A stretch of DNA of 64,000 nucleotides from Rhineura floridana (GCF_030035675.1 NC_084480.1:161501-225500); one strand, 5' to 3'; positions 37,901 through 44,176 are shown, counted from the stretch's first letter. Notes: a model not told the origin generated them from the letters alone. Translations and numbers: made by a program.

Positions 37901-38448
37901 CCGGCCACCTTCCCCAGGACAGAACTGATGCATCACTCCTTCCGCAGGGGATGTGCTGGCTGCTCTATTTGCGGCTCTGTTTGGCATCACTGTTCTCATG
38001 TTCCTCCTCTATGTCTGGAAGCACCGGAGCCAGAACCACAGGTGAGAGAGACTGCAACATGAGCCCCTGGATCTGTTCTCTGGTTCTGTCATCATCAGGG
38101 CCCTCTTCTAGTTATTGCTAAGGAGCAATGAGGTCTTTGGCCTGTATGCTCAGTCTCCCTCCGCCCTCCTACTTCTCAGGGTAGGGTCGTAACAGCTGTT
38201 CCTTTCTCTGTCTCTCTCTGGCCTCCTCCAACTGAAAGACAAATCTATAATACCAAGGACGCCAGCAGAAGCCAAGGCGGGGGGGGGGGAGGAGGACAGG
38301 GCAGGAGGGAAACCTATGGTGAAGATGTGCTCCTCTCATGCTTTAACATGCAACCTCCTCTTCCCCTTCTCCCTGTAGGCTGGATGCTCCATCAACCAAG
38401 CCCAGCATCATCTACACACCGGCCAGCACCGAGGAGAACACAGTCTAG
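14769..38448 (+). CDS. CA9: Carbonic anhydrase IX gene (3' part: exons 4 to 11 plus two predicted mini-exons)
   Basis: Membrane-bound alpha-carbonic anhydrase, interconverting CO2 and bicarbonate on the outer face of the plasma membrane. Exons seen: 14769-14914, 22922-23014, 23206-23272, 25749-25906, 26115-26256, 36406-36471, predicted 37076-37099 and 37326-37361, 37948-38041, 38379-38448. All junctions are GT/AG and the phases fit. Zinc ligands are visible (two His in QLHLHWG, one in IHVV), as is the substrate-pocket motif [10 protein letters not shown]9 is preferred over CA12 and CA14 because of [18 protein letters not shown] and a transmembrane segment starting [13 protein letters not shown], and because TPM2 lies downstream as in mammals. 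Exons 1 to 3 (signal peptide, proteoglycan-like region, start of the catalytic fold) were not found in 1-14768; they may lie upstream. Repeats swell the gene: intron 4 is about 8 kb and intron 8 about 10 kb. Confidence 0.9.
14915..15450. other. CA9 intron 4, start
   Basis: No coding signal. Contains a C-run near 15100 and a short (ATG)n tract near 15372. AT-rich towards the SINE that follows. Confidence 0.4.
15451..15625 (-). mobile_element. 5S-rRNA-derived SINE
   Basis: The - strand reads GCTAAGCAGGGTCAGGTCTG then TGCCTGGATGGGAGACCGCC, nearly the true 5S rRNA internal region, then aagctgccttggg and (AATA)n. Better preserved than the copy at 11703. Confidence 0.9.
15628..15706 (+). mobile_element. 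L2 LINE 3' tail
   Basis: gtcctgggctcctgctggga, then gggcgggatataaat and (AATA)n, back to back with the preceding SINE. Confidence 0.65.
15784..17679 (-). mobile_element. L1-derived element encoding only ORF1 (HAL1-like)
   Basis: It is flanked by the duplication CCCGCTAGATTCCTTT at 15768-15783 and 17680-17695, so both ends are intact. From its 5' end (17679): a GC-rich start, about 770 bp of leader, one ORF (16909-16151, 252 codons), then an AT-rich 3' part with AATAAAAATTAATTGG and a poly(A) of about 12. The ORF has a coiled coil ([20 protein letters not shown] on) and an RRM-like C-half ([17 protein letters not shown], then [15 protein letters not shown]), which fits L1 ORF1p. No ORF2 is present: about 370 bp separate the ORF1 stop from the poly(A). 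Confidence 0.82.
16151..16909 (-). CDS. L1-type ORF1 protein of the element at 15784-17679
   Basis: 252 codons; the likely start is one of the in-frame ATGs at the N-terminus, before [13 protein letters not shown] heptad-rich segment (about residues 40-110) would form the trimeric coiled coil, and residues about 150-235 resemble the L1 ORF1p RNA-binding domain. The frame is open throughout, which suggests a recent insertion or selection for ORF1 in the family. It would bind its own RNA; the reverse transcriptase would have to come from full L1 copies. Confidence 0.75.
   Translation of the reverse strand: MLGTLEIEGIVVFLVLRMTIKKVVEIMDVQEGTFSLDMFQKIMNEIKLTKQELRDNRQVMISGFGEMRQELKEIQDSMRKENKDKFGKLKKDERKIKGKVQALEIGLNMVLEKDLDFLAVMDPGDKYYCLEFSAVPEGIGKEIGDKDIIGSKKFMDWKDLMELEMEKVYRINSCFVTMKNPSRDVLVHSVKKRNRDAVLQQYFSDTFGNDGKKISVMKEIPIRLLLYDYDSKIIGCVKMEDGINTDKGRRAI
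17780..17956 (-). mobile_element. tRNA-derived SINE
   Basis: The - strand head reads CGTAGCTCAGGGGTGGAACA, the end TAGATGGACCAATGGTCTGA. Same family as the copies at 4375 and 18484. Confidence 0.8.
18484..18668 (+). mobile_element. tRNA-derived SINE
   Basis: Head TCATAGCTCAGTGGGCAGAG (A box) with the B-box region GGGATCTAATCCCC, then the body and agtactgagaccaatggtcc. A sense-strand copy of the family. Confidence 0.82.
18680..18905 (-). mobile_element. CR1 LINE, internal 3' fragment
   Basis: The reverse complement resembles the DMI-VYKIMH region of the CR1 at 33 kb (tcataattttataaacttct). Diverged and short. Confidence 0.55.
20105..20599 (+). CDS. CR1 ORF1 esterase domain (SGNH hydrolase)
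   Basis: 164 codons open from [10 protein letters not shown]. Block I Ser (GDS), block III Asn (GTND) and the block V Asp/His pair (DGLHL) are present, so the catalytic set looks whole. Such domains are known in CR1-type ORF1 proteins; the role in transposition is unclear. Part of the element at 18906-21700. Confidence 0.8.
   Translation: MGDSIIRNIDNGVCDGHADCKVFCLPGAKVADITRRLDSLVDSAGEESVVVVHVGTNDMGKCSHEVLEAKFRLLGRMLKARTSKVAFTEMLPVPCAGPARQAQLRSLNAWMRRWCRVEGFGFVRHWGTFWDKPGLYKRDGLHLNQNGTRLLALKIKKVAEQLLN
20892..20998 (+). mobile_element. L1 3' tail inserted in CR1
   Basis: gaaaatttgaataaaaatta and an A-rich run match the 3' end of the ORF1-only element at 15784. Only about 100 bp are present, so it is severely 5'-truncated. 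Confidence 0.7.
21703..22384 (-). mobile_element. CR1 LINE 3' ends, two nested fragments
   Basis: 21803-22384 is a CR1 3' end with the (CATAAGAA)n tail and a frame from 22376 ([20 protein letters not shown]). It sits inside an older CR1 scrap (21703-21802). It lies tail to tail with the sense copy ending at 21700. Confidence 0.85.
22405..22878 (+). mobile_element. CR1 LINE fragment just before CA9 exon 5
   Basis: ggtgagtagtgaggtggcca on, matching the segment from about 35309 of the near-intact copy, ending in the [13 protein letters not shown] region. Contains a C11 run at about 22579. Older than the 33-kb copy judging by many differences. Confidence 0.75.
22922..23014 (+). CDS. CA9: CA9 exon 5 (third zinc histidine)
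   Basis: A 93-bp, 31-codon exon from ttccag to CAG|gtgatg, phase 0 at both ends. It starts IHVVYYNS, whose His is the third zinc ligand (His119), and ends [12 protein letters not shown], a stretch matching CA9 better than CA12 or CA14. A degraded CR1 runs up to about 22878, only some 43 bp before the acceptor, so the branch point may lie close to or inside repeat sequence. Confidence 0.93.
23206..23272 (+). CDS. CA9: CA9 exon 6
   Basis: A 67-bp exon between ttcag and G|gtaaga, the same length as the mammalian counterpart. It encodes [19 protein letters not shown] and then HEEG, the helix before the active-site loop, equivalent to the EENSAYEQLLSRLEEI stretch of human CA9. It leaves in phase 1. 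Confidence 0.92.
23560..24955 (+). mobile_element. CR1 LINE (5'-truncated), split by a Sauria SINE
   Basis: Frames recall [53 protein letters not shown] and [20 protein letters not shown]. The 3' end reads gccccttccaactctactat and tctgtgattccatga. The same family type as 1-437 and 5806-7706. Several frameshifts. Confidence 0.85.
24005..24227 (+). mobile_element. Sauria-type SINE (tRNA head, Bov-B tail)
   Basis: Target-site duplication AAGTGCAAAG at 23995-24004 and 24228-24237. Head GTGTGGTGTAGTAGTTAAGG (A box), B box GGGTTCAAATCCC, 3' tail gggtcgccataagtcggaat, shared with the Bov-B LINE end at 13991. This is the lepidosaur SINE type and the best organism marker here. Confidence 0.92.
25005..25645 (+). 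mobile_element. CR1 LINE 3' end, split by a MITE
   Basis: Begins gcaactccctcatgagaaaa, resumes after the MITE with ggccaccaacttggatggct, and ends in the tgggcctgatccacctgcta region. The same 3' end type as the 33-kb copy but well diverged. Confidence 0.75.
25274..25378. mobile_element. Perfect palindromic hAT MITE
   Basis: Two 52-bp arms, identical as inverted repeats around one central base, start CAGAGCTTGGAAAAGTTACT and end with its complement. It is flanked by the duplication CACAGGAG (25266-25273, 25379-25386). Inserted in a CR1. No mismatch between arms. Confidence 0.95.
25749..25906 (+). CDS. CA9: CA9 exon 7 (substrate-pocket loop)
   Basis: A 158-bp exon, equal in length to the human one, from ttctcag to CAG|gtctgt. 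It encodes [20 protein letters not shown], then [15 protein letters not shown]. The LTTPPC loop carries Leu198-Thr199-Thr200, which line the hydrophobic pocket and orient the zinc hydroxide, and a Cys that forms the conserved disulfide with an upstream exon. The NQT sequon is a possible N-glycosylation site. A (GT)n tract starts about 25 bp past the donor. Confidence 0.95.
25931..25960 (+). repeat. (GT)n microsatellite after CA9 exon 7
   Basis: About 10 GT units then GC/GT alternation, starting 25 bp downstream of the exon 7 donor. Confidence 0.85.
26115..26256 (+). CDS. CA9: CA9 exon 8 (end of the catalytic domain)
   Basis: A 142-bp exon from attacag to G|gtaagg. It encodes [20 protein letters not shown], then [16 protein letters not shown], the C-terminal strand of the alpha-CA fold (compare human LNFRATQPLNGRVIEASFP). 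The tail RSPEEAQPP begins the stalk. It leaves in phase 1, as the next exon requires. Confidence 0.93.
26257..27114. other. CA9 intron 8, start
   Basis: No exon seen. 26342-26396 (gtggcctgtggccctccaga, tgttgctgg) is a remnant of a common amniote hAT-type MITE. 26720-26740 is a short (TC)n tract. Confidence 0.4.
27115..27480 (+). mobile_element. CR1 LINE 3' fragment
   Basis: The frame from 27221 reads [20 protein letters not shown] then [20 protein letters not shown]. It lacks the final tail. Confidence 0.8.
27481..28654. other. CA9 intron 8, no feature seen
   Basis: Pyrimidine-rich 27640-27730. A small (TA)n tract near 28370. No in-phase exon recognised. Confidence 0.3.
28655..28725 (-). 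mobile_element. CR1 3'-end scrap
   Basis: ataagaacagccttgctgct, then ggatcagagccaaggtccat: the - strand form of the TGATCCAGCAGGC-TTCTTATG end. Confidence 0.55.
28726..31022. other. CA9 intron 8 with an old hAT-like element at about 29344-29745
   Basis: 29344-29745 begins ccagggggttctcaagctgt and ends near catgaagtggtctgccaagg, an AT-rich body between ends that recall hAT termini; tentative. 29136-29205 is the opposite-strand copy of the short repeat at 5490. Otherwise nothing recognised. Confidence 0.3.
31023..31540. mobile_element. Nested inverted-repeat element (unclassified, DNA-transposon-like)
   Basis: AATTAATTAAAAATCAGCCA at 31031-31050 has an exact inverted copy at 31514-31533. Inside, 31147-31196 (caatcagcatgaaagg, gtgttggtcactgagaagag) has an inverted, slightly changed copy at about 31262-31313. 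The arms are a mirror of each other, as in a fold-back element. No duplication was pinned down. Confidence 0.5.
31638..31943. mobile_element. MITE with long inverted repeats
   Basis: The left arm (tttagacagtcatggcttcc, cccaaagaatcctgggaag) and right arm (cttcccaggattctttgggg, gaagccatgactgtttaaag) pair over about 80 bp. The body contains further gggaattgtagctctg pieces. A related remnant lies at 52480-52560. Confidence 0.75.
31944..32942. other. CA9 intron 8, no feature seen
   Basis: No repeat or exon recognised. A low-complexity gagggagcagagggagcagc run immediately precedes the CR1 5' junction. Confidence 0.3.
33257..33742 (+). CDS. CR1 ORF2, endonuclease N-terminal part
   Basis: 162 codons. 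ITETWW, the [20 protein letters not shown] block and the GTIYRPP block belong to the apurinic/apyrimidinic-type endonuclease that nicks the target. The frame ends just before the conserved GDFN block, which continues in the next frame. Confidence 0.88.
   Translation: MRAGAQDINSEEQNYHRPNHKCQRHLKRDTAYKCLYANARSLRTKMGELECLVLEESIDIVSITETWWNGENQWYTVIPGYKLYRKDREGRIGGGVALYVKEGIESSKLETPKEADSSTESLWVVIPCPRRDLILGTIYRPPDQNAQGDLEMRYEIEEAAN
33748..36147 (+). CDS. CR1 ORF2, endonuclease C-part and reverse transcriptase
   Basis: 799 codons. Residues about 1-90: end of the endonuclease ([19 protein letters not shown]). About 300-560: reverse transcriptase with [13 protein letters not shown] and FADDTKLF (catalytic Asp residues present). 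About 600-799: the conserved CR1 C-terminal domain ([37 protein letters not shown]). The open frame means a very recent insertion or recent activity of the family. Confidence 0.93.
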   Translation: MVVMGDFNYPDIDWPHMCSSHDKEAKFLDILNDYSLDQLVMEPTRETATLDLILSGDRDLVRDVSVVEPIGSSDHSAIKLNIHVNGQLPRKSNTVTFDFKRGNFTKMRGLVKRKLKNKVQRVTSLENAWKLFKNTILEAQLECIPQIRKGTARAKKMTAWLTSKIKEALRGKKSSFRKWKSCPNEENKKEHKLWQKKCKKTIRDAKKEFEEHIAKNIKTNNKKFYKCIQSRRPSREAIRPLDDKGVKGVLKNDQEIAEKLNEFFASVFTVEDIGQIPEPELTFAGRDSEELRQIVVTREEVLGLMDNIKTDKSPGPDGIHPRVLKELKCEIADLLTKICNLSLGSSSVPEDWKVANVTPIFKKGSRGDPGNYRPVSLTSVPGKLVESMIKARLTKHIEEQALVKQSQHGFCKGKSCLSNLLEFFESVNKHIDKGDPVDIVYLDFQKAFDKVPHQRLLRKLSSHGIRGEVLLWIRNWLRSRKQRVGINGQFSQWRAVESGVPQGSVLGPVLFNLFINDLELGVSSEVAKFADDTKLFRVVKTKRDCEELQKDLSKLSEWAEKWQMQFNINKCKIMHIGAKNLNFTYTLMGSELAVTDQERDLGVVEDSTMKMSTQCAAAVKKANSMLAIIRKGIENKTADIIMPLYKSMVRPHLEYCVQFWSPHLKKDILELEKVQKRATRMIKGMERLPYEERLQHLGLFSLEKRRVRGDMIEVYKIMHGIEKVDREKFFSLSHNTRTRGHSKKLNVGRFRTDKRKYFFTQRIVKLWNLLPQDAVMATSLDGFKRRLDKFMEDRAINGY
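36406..36471 (+). CDS. CA9: CA9 stalk exon (juxtamembrane linker)
   Basis: A 66-bp exon (phase 1 in and out) with acceptor tttttgcag and donor G|gtactg. In frame it gives [20 protein letters not shown] plus Glu-Glu, an acidic, Pro/Ala/Ser/Thr-rich linker. The mammalian stalk exon at this place is only 27 bp. The 3' end of a CR1 (36358) lies 47 bp upstream of the acceptor. Confidence 0.75.
37076..37099 (+). CDS. CA9: Predicted CA9 stalk mini-exon 1 (24 bp)
   Basis: A 24-bp segment lies between a tgtgttttag acceptor and a consensus CAG|gtaaga donor. Read in the phase left by the exon ending at 36471 it gives GPNHSMGA, and its length is a multiple of three, so inclusion or skipping keeps the frame into the transmembrane exon. 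Splice signals, phase and openness support it; no homology was used. It could be an alternative cassette exon or chance. Confidence 0.5.
37326..37361 (+). CDS. CA9: Predicted CA9 stalk mini-exon 2 (36 bp)
   Basis: A 36-bp segment after a long pyrimidine tract (acceptor tttgtttgtag), ending CACAG|gtacgt. In frame it gives [12 protein letters not shown] and joins directly to the glycine that opens the transmembrane exon. The length is a multiple of three and both ends are phase 1, matching its neighbours. The splice signals are better than for mini-exon 1; still a prediction. Confidence 0.5.
37948..38041 (+). CDS. CA9: CA9 transmembrane exon
   Basis: A 94-bp exon from ttccgcag to AG|gtgaga. 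It encodes [19 protein letters not shown], continuing [12 protein letters not shown]: one hydrophobic helix of about 23 residues followed by basic residues, as expected for a type I membrane protein with the catalytic domain outside. The opening matches the GDILALVFGLLF start of the human CA9 helix. Confidence 0.9.
38379..38448 (+). CDS. CA9: CA9 last coding exon (cytoplasmic tail)
   Basis: It follows a ccctgtag acceptor, enters in phase 2 and encodes [23 protein letters not shown] before TAG at 38446-38448. Ser/Thr/Tyr-rich, with an IIYTPA stretch aligning with the SYRPAEV of human CA9. The last three residues (T-V) resemble a class I PDZ ligand only loosely. The 3' UTR follows. Confidence 0.85.
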
Positions 38449-39897
38449 CATTAAGCGCCAGCTTGCCTGAAGCAGCCTTCTCTCTCTGCCTCTCATAACT
38501 TCCTTCCACACCATCTGAGCACCTCCCACTTCATGCCGAAGACCTACATACACCCAGCCCGTTTTCCCACAACCTCCTTCATTGCACCTCTGCAAGGTGC
38601 TCAGGCCAAGGCTTCGCCAGCTTGAGTAGAAGCACACAAAGTGTTTGAGATCAGTGCTTGAATCTGACAGCTGCAAAGGCTGGCTACCTGATCTTGTGGA
38701 AACCAGGTGCAAAGCTTCTCCCTTTCCCCACAGCCCTTGGCAGCAACTGCTGGCTATGGCCTACTCCAGGGGCTTCCAAACAAGAGTTCCACTGGATCAG
38801 GCCTATTGCGTGCAGCACCCTGGGCCTACAGTGGCAAACTGGATGCCTCATCCGGAGCCCACTTACCAGAGTTCACTCACACGATGTCCACATGGAGGAC
38901 TTCGCTCCTGCTGTTGATCCCCAGCACCTGGAATTGAAAGGTTTGCCTCTGATTCTGGAGTGAATACACAGCAGGTAGGACTGGCAGCTGTTGATAGCCA
39001 CCTCCGCCGCAAATTTGTCTATTTCTCGTTGAAAACCACCCAGGTTGGTGTCTATTGTTACATCCTGTTGCAGCGCATTCCACTTTTAACTCTGTGCTGT
39101 GTGAGGAAGTGTTTCCTTTCGTCTGTCCTGAATGGTTCAACATTCAGCTTCATTCTGCTTGGCTTTGAATTGGACAAGAATGAGTGGGGCTGACCCCGCC
39201 ATACAAGCCATCTCCCCTCATCCTGTTAGGGAGCTAAACTCTGCACACATCAAGAGTTCCATTTTACCTGCTGTTCTGAGCCACCGCTGCTAAGGCTGAA
39301 GCAGCCAAAAATCTCCATCGCCCACCTCTGCCCCTGCAGTTCTACCTCTGGATCTCTGGCAGAAAGAGTGTTTGGTGGCCACAGAAAGTGTCCTCTGGCC
39401 GTCACATAGTAACAGAATGCAGTCCAAACATGGCAAAAGTTTTGGTGTGGAAAAAGCAACCGTGGAGTGCTTCTTCTGCCAAGAGTGCCAGGAGCCTCTC
39501 TCACTCGGAATATGATCGCTCCAGAGGCTGTCAGATTCATGGCTTCTTTACGATTGCTCAAGGCAGTTTTTTCTTTTCCAGAAAGCTGCATTGAATTATA
39601 GTGGTAATTTCATAAGAAGCAAAAATGTAGACTGGAAATGGAGAATTACCCAGTTCTGTATTTTCTTTTGGTTTTCTTGCCTTTGGATTATTTTGTTTTG
39701 TTTCTGCTTGGTTCCTGTGGCATTCTCACCTGCTGCTGTCACCTATTCTTAACGTGCTTTAAGCCCGGCTGTGTGTTTATTTATCTATGGCAGCTGTTGG
39801 ACCATGGTGTCATGCCTCAGATTACCACAAATGCTCTTTCTTCCTCACCCCTCTTTTTTACAAAAACCCAAGGTTAGTTTTTTGTTTTTTCATTAAA
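38449..39897 (+). other. CA9 3' UTR and flank, poly(A) site uncertain
   Basis: No clear AATAAA follows the CA9 stop within 1.4 kb. An ATTAAA at 39892-39897 followed by a TTTG/TTG-rich stretch is the best candidate. The span holds a degraded - strand CR1 (about 38790-39190). The true transcript end could be earlier. Confidence 0.35.
38790..39190 (-). mobile_element. Degraded CR1 3' region
   Basis: ggatcaggcctattgcgtgc and tgaggaagtgtttcctttcg, then tctgtcctgaatggttcaac, equal to the - strand of the CR1 ...KKYFFTQ and QDRFGTF-like stretch. Lies in the CA9 3' UTR region. Confidence 0.5.
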
Positions 39898-40094
39898 AAA
39901 GTTTGAAGCAGTTGCTCCACCACCACCTTTAAAAATGGATTTTTAGGGGATAGTACTTGAAGGGGGCTCTGTGTATGGGTTGTGAGGGTGGGCCCAGCTT
40001 TTGATGGAGACCACCATTCAGTGCACATACCCTGAGGCAAGCTACCTGCCTACCCCACACAGCTTGGCTTCTGGGAGACCTGAAAGGGGGATGT
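39191..40094. other. CA9 3' flank, no gene seen
   Basis: Nothing recognised beyond the ATTAAA near 39892. The open frames here are short and lack splice support. Confidence 0.3.
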
Positions 40095-40920
40095 TGGGAG
40101 GGGTGTGATGTTCCTGTAAGTTAGCATCTGTAAATATGGTAAGTGCGGGTCTATTGGGTGATGTATGGTAACTGACTGAGAGAGAAGGGGGGAGTACATG
40201 GGTGAGAAGCTGAAGGGTGCTGGATGATGATTGGTTGAGTGGCTGGCTGGCTGAAGGTATAAATGGAGGTTGGTGAGTGATGAGGAGGGAGAGTTGGTTG
40301 GAGAGAGGTTGATGAGTTGGTTGGCAGAGTTCTGAGGGAAGTTTGGATTTGGCTGATATTTAAAGAGGATCTATATGAACAGAAACATAAAGAGTGACCA
40401 TATATGAAACCATATGCTTGTGAAACATTCCTAAAGTAATCTTGTTATTTCCTGTTATTAGTAAATAAATACTTATTTGGTTTACCAAAGGCCTGATCCT
40501 TGGCTGGGGGATATACAGACCAGAAGGGAGGGCAAGGTAATTACCAAGGCTGAACAGAAACAGTATCTAATGGGGGCAGCGGTGAAGGGAGGAATAATAA
40601 CAATTCAAGTATCCAGAGCAACCCAGAGTTGTATGCTTTATCTATAAAGATACAAGGGGGTTGGGAACAGCATAAGCACACAGTCGCAAAAGTAACCAGC
40701 TAGAGAGAGACTCAGGCAAAGACTCTGGGAGAATTGGTTACAGGACGTGACTGGTGGTGTTGCCTAGCAGGGGGATCTAGTGAGATCTGTGCTAGAGCGG
40801 AGTGAGAAACCATATAAAGGACGGTCCGGACTGGTGGTATCCCTGGTGGTGCCTTGTGAAAGGCAGTAGCCACAAGCAGGTGGGAACCTGACAGGGAGAA
40901 CCAGGGAAGGTCGTCACAAG
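40095..40920 (+). mobile_element. Possible LTR fossil with a stretch of leader
   Basis: From about 40095 the sequence reads like an LTR: a TATAAATGG at about 40257, an AATAAATA at about 40463 and a T-rich block after it. Past about 40575 comes a G-rich stretch (atgggggcagcggtgaaggg) that could be the start of an internal leader. No gag, pol or env piece is readable. If real it is broken and old; the family is undecided. Confidence 0.3.
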
Positions 40921-41319
40921 GGGGTCCCATGGACAGGAGAGGAGGCCCTTTGTCGAGGTGCTAGGCCTGCTTCCGCTGTGGGCAGCCCGCTCCAGTAGTC
41001 AGTCCTCCTGCCGGAGCCTGTGTGGCTCCTTGGCCGTGGGGTGTCCTTGGCCATGTGGCTCCTTGGCCGTGGGGTGTCCTTGGCCTTGGCACGCAGAAAC
41101 AAAGCGTGGAACTGCGCAAGGTGTGACGATCATGTAACTCAACTCGACACAGGGGTTGGGGAAGGGGCCTTCCAGTCAAAGGCCCTGTACAGTCATCACA
41201 TGACGCTGCTCTGCAATGACCTGCAAGTGGGATTACAATAGTGGTTCTGCACAGCACTTAATATACTGCTACAGGTCACCCCACCCTTTAACATTCTGCA
41301 AGTGTCCAACGCAAGAAGA

Positions 41320-41465
41320 GCCCTAAGGCAGCTGAATCAGGCCCAAAGGGGCCCATCTAGTCCAGCATCCTCTTCTCACAGCAGCCAACCAGGTGCCCCA
41401 ATAAGCAGCCCAGAAGTAGGAGTGCAAGAGCAGCACACTCCCCTCCCCCTCCCCGGCAACACATA
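41320..41465 (-). mobile_element. CR1 3'-end fragment
   Basis: gctgaatcaggcccaaaggg, tctagtccagcatcctcttc, then caaccaggtgcccc: the - strand CR1 3' end. Confidence 0.65.
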
Positions 41466-42034
41466 CCAAATCCACACCAAAAAAGGCCACAAGGAAGGTG
41501 CGAGGGGCAGGCTTGGGTGAGGAGGTAGCTCTGTGGGGAGGGCGGGTTGGATCTCACCATAGCTACCCTGCACAGATAGTAGCCTTTTCACTTATTAGAT
41601 GCGCAAATGATAAAAAGAACCAGTTTTTGAAATGTCACTGGTGTGCTACGCTACAGCTCTGAAATGGGGTCATCACATTGAGCTGCAGAGAAAAATTCCC
41701 AGCTTTGCCTTTCTGGAGCTCTGCCAGCCAGGCACCTTCCCATTCTCTTCACCTAGCTCAGGGAACTAAGAAGGGGAGGGGGAATAAGAGAATAAGTGTC
41801 CTTTAAAAAAAATTAAGATCTAATGCAGACTTTAAATGCAAGAGGAGTGCAAGCCACATGACTTGCCAGGCTGGCTTGCAATGCCAATCAGTCAGAAAAA
41901 TGGACACAAACCATTAAAAAAAAATCAGAAGACCACACGAACACTAGAAAACAAGTCTGGCATTGGCATAATTGCCCCCAAATAGTGACCAAATGATACT
42001 AATTGCAGAGAAAATGCCCCCCAGTGATGCCGGG

Positions 42035-42182
42035 GGGAATCCTCAGGAAGGGCCTTAGGTCATCTTTGCATGCAGGACGTTTCGGGGCCAACACCAAGCA
42101 TTCCACTGCCAGTCAGTGCGGGTAGTACTGAGCAAGACGGCCCAATGACTCTGACTCATGTAAGGCAGCTTCCTAAGATACA
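42035..42182 (+). mobile_element. tRNA-derived SINE, 3' half
   Basis: Ends tagtactgagcaagacggcc and aaggcagcttcctaagatac, the sense-strand tail of the SINE family at 18484. The head is too diverged to read. Confidence 0.6.
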
Positions 42183-42911
42183 GTAATAAACTTTGCAACC
42201 ATGGCAGCTTTTTAAAAATTGGGGGCCTAGCGTGTCAGTGGCCAGTTTAGGGGATCAGCAGCTGTGCCCAGGGTTGGCTTGTTGCATGTGCAATGGCAGC
42301 CAATTGGTGGCACACTCCTTTGCCAGGGCTGGAGGGCGCCCCCCCCCACTGCAGAGGAAGCTGTTCCAGCAGCAGCAGCAGGAAGTGGCAGCCGTGTGCC
42401 CAGCTGGCTGAGGCCAGCTGAGCACCACAGGTGTCTTGAGCTGCGGTGAGAGAGGCCACTGCATGTGGATGCATGAGGGGAGGGTGCTCCCCCGCACGGC
42501 CCAACATGCACTGAATTCAGCCCAAGGACCTCCCAGAGGGACTCGGGGGTGTCCTGCTGATGGGGGCAGCAGCCCCTTATGACAATATACAGGCACTTTG
42601 GGCATCGCAAGACTAGATGACCTTTAGCACTGCCAAGGTAAAGGCTGTTCTGCGGCTGCTGTGGCAGGAGAGCTCATTTTTACCTGCCCTGCAGCCACTT
42701 AGATGTGAGACTAATGAGAAATGTGCTAGTGAGAAAGAACTATCACCCTACCAGGCTATGGGGCGCAAACTAGCTGCCTTTGCTCTCGGGGGATATTCCA
42801 GGTCGGGGCCACTTCTACGTTCACACAGATCAACCTCCTCAGTATTTGCACATACCTGTGCATTACCCTACCACTAATCCCCCCCCAATTTTTGAACATT
42901 TAAAAAATCTT
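42183..42911. other. Intergenic between CA9 and APH1
   Basis: GC-rich with a C-run near 42341 and a (CAG)n stretch near 42370. No gene recognised. Confidence 0.3.
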
Positions 42912-43075
42912 TCATAAGAAGAGCCTGCTGGCTCAGGGCAGTGGCCATTCTAGTCCAGTATCCAGTTCTCATGGTGGCCAGCCAAATGACCATGGGGAGG
43001 TTACTCGTCCCTCCTGCAGTTCCCAGCAACTTGCATTGAGAAACATGCTGCCCCCAACAGTGGAAGCAGAACATA
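42912..43075 (-). mobile_element. CR1 3'-end fragment
   Basis: cataagaagagcctgctggc, ttctagtccagtatccagtt: the - strand 3' end with the CATAAGAAG start. Confidence 0.7.
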
Positions 43076-43670
43076 CCCCTAAGAATGCTCCTAACTCATG
43101 GAGCTGTTTACAAGGAGAGGAACCCCCCTCCCCAAGCAGGCCCTCTCCTCTTAATAGACCATGCCAGCCCCTTCCCACCCCTCGAGTCTTGCACACCAGC
43201 TGTAAGCAGCCGCCATTTAATTTAAAGGAGAATGCAGCAGAGAGCAAGCTCTATCTGCCACTGCAGGAAGAGTCACCCCCCTCCACCCCCCAGCTACCGA
43301 GAACAGAGTGGACGATCCAGAACATGTGACTGGAAGGTCCCCAAAGGACACCTAGCCCTGCCCACAGGGCAGAACCAGCTGCCCACCTCCTAAGCCACCG
43401 TAACTGCAAGAGAGGAAGCTCTTCACCTGCCTGGGCACGAACGGCCTCCAGAGCAAGTAGTGCCCAATCCTGTCCTGCCCTCTGCTGTCCCAATTTAGAC
43501 TGCATTGCCTCAGGGCAGAGGCCATCTCTTTGCTTGTGTGACAGTAACTGCCACACACAGCAATGCTGCTGTGCAGGCAGAGGACACATTTGCCTATGGA
43601 GCCCCCCCCCCCATTATCATTAACACCACCACACACAGGCTCACATGCTGGGGACCTTGTCCAGTCTCTC

Positions 43671-43676
43671 TTTATT
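43671..43676 (-). terminator. APH1 poly(A) signal AATAAA
   Basis: The + strand reads TTTATT, so AATAAA on the transcribed strand, about 460 bp after the APH1 stop. A GT-rich stretch (tgtgtgtggtggtgtt on the - strand) lies about 40 bp further on, as expected for a downstream element. It fixes the APH1 3' UTR at roughly 43655-44138. Confidence 0.8.
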
Positions 43677-44138
43677 GGGAACAATGTGCAGTCAAATGCC
43701 AGATGGGAAGGCCACATTCCCCCCCCGGTTCCTGCGCCAATGACACCCACCCACCCATGTGGCACTCCAGGCTGGCCCTTTCCGCTGTTGCGCATATGCG
43801 CACAAGAGACGCTCAGCCACCCCAAGCCAGTGTCTGCTAGTAACTCCCCGAATCCCTCCCCCTGGAGGGTGGGGCCACCCACCGCCATACTTGGCTTCCA
43901 AAGAATAGGATTCCGGAAGGCTGGAGAATGGGCGCCTGGGAGGTTCTTCAACCGTGTTCCCCAAGAGTGGTTTCTGGGGCACAGGTCCAGTTGCTCCTCC
44001 ACCCCCAGGTCCAACCGGCTTGGCCCCTTCCTTCGGCCAGAAACAATCCTGAAGGCACAGCAGAACATCCCCCCCTGCCCCCCCAACACCCCAGCAAGTG
44101 GTTCCAAAACACAGGCCAGAGTGAAGCTCCACAGGGGC

Positions 44139-44176
44139 TCAGGATCCAGGCGAGGGTGCTGTCCCGCTCCGCAAGC
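44139..44176 (-). CDS. APH1: APH1 exon 7 (C-terminal tail)
   Basis: It follows a tttccacag acceptor, completes the split Cys codon and reads LRSGTAPSPGS before TGA (complement of 44139-44141). Family members vary here, and human APH1A has two tails by alternative splicing, so only the frame and the nearby poly(A) signal support this end. Confidence 0.8.

Larger units (their letters stand above)
36472..37947. other. CA9 stalk introns
   Basis: Apart from the two predicted mini-exons there is no recognised repeat. GC-moderate, pyrimidine-rich stretches. A short (CA)n tract near 37763. Confidence 0.4.

Noticed and set aside
38239-38318. Extra CA9 cytoplasmic exon ([13 protein letters not shown])
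   Set aside because: It has a fair acceptor and a weak donor, but its 80-bp length would shift the frame of the last exon.
14769-38448. Gene call as CA12 or CA14
   Set aside because: CA14 is usual beside APH1A and CA12 beside APH1B, but [18 protein letters not shown], the membrane helix and the neighbouring TPM2 favour CA9.
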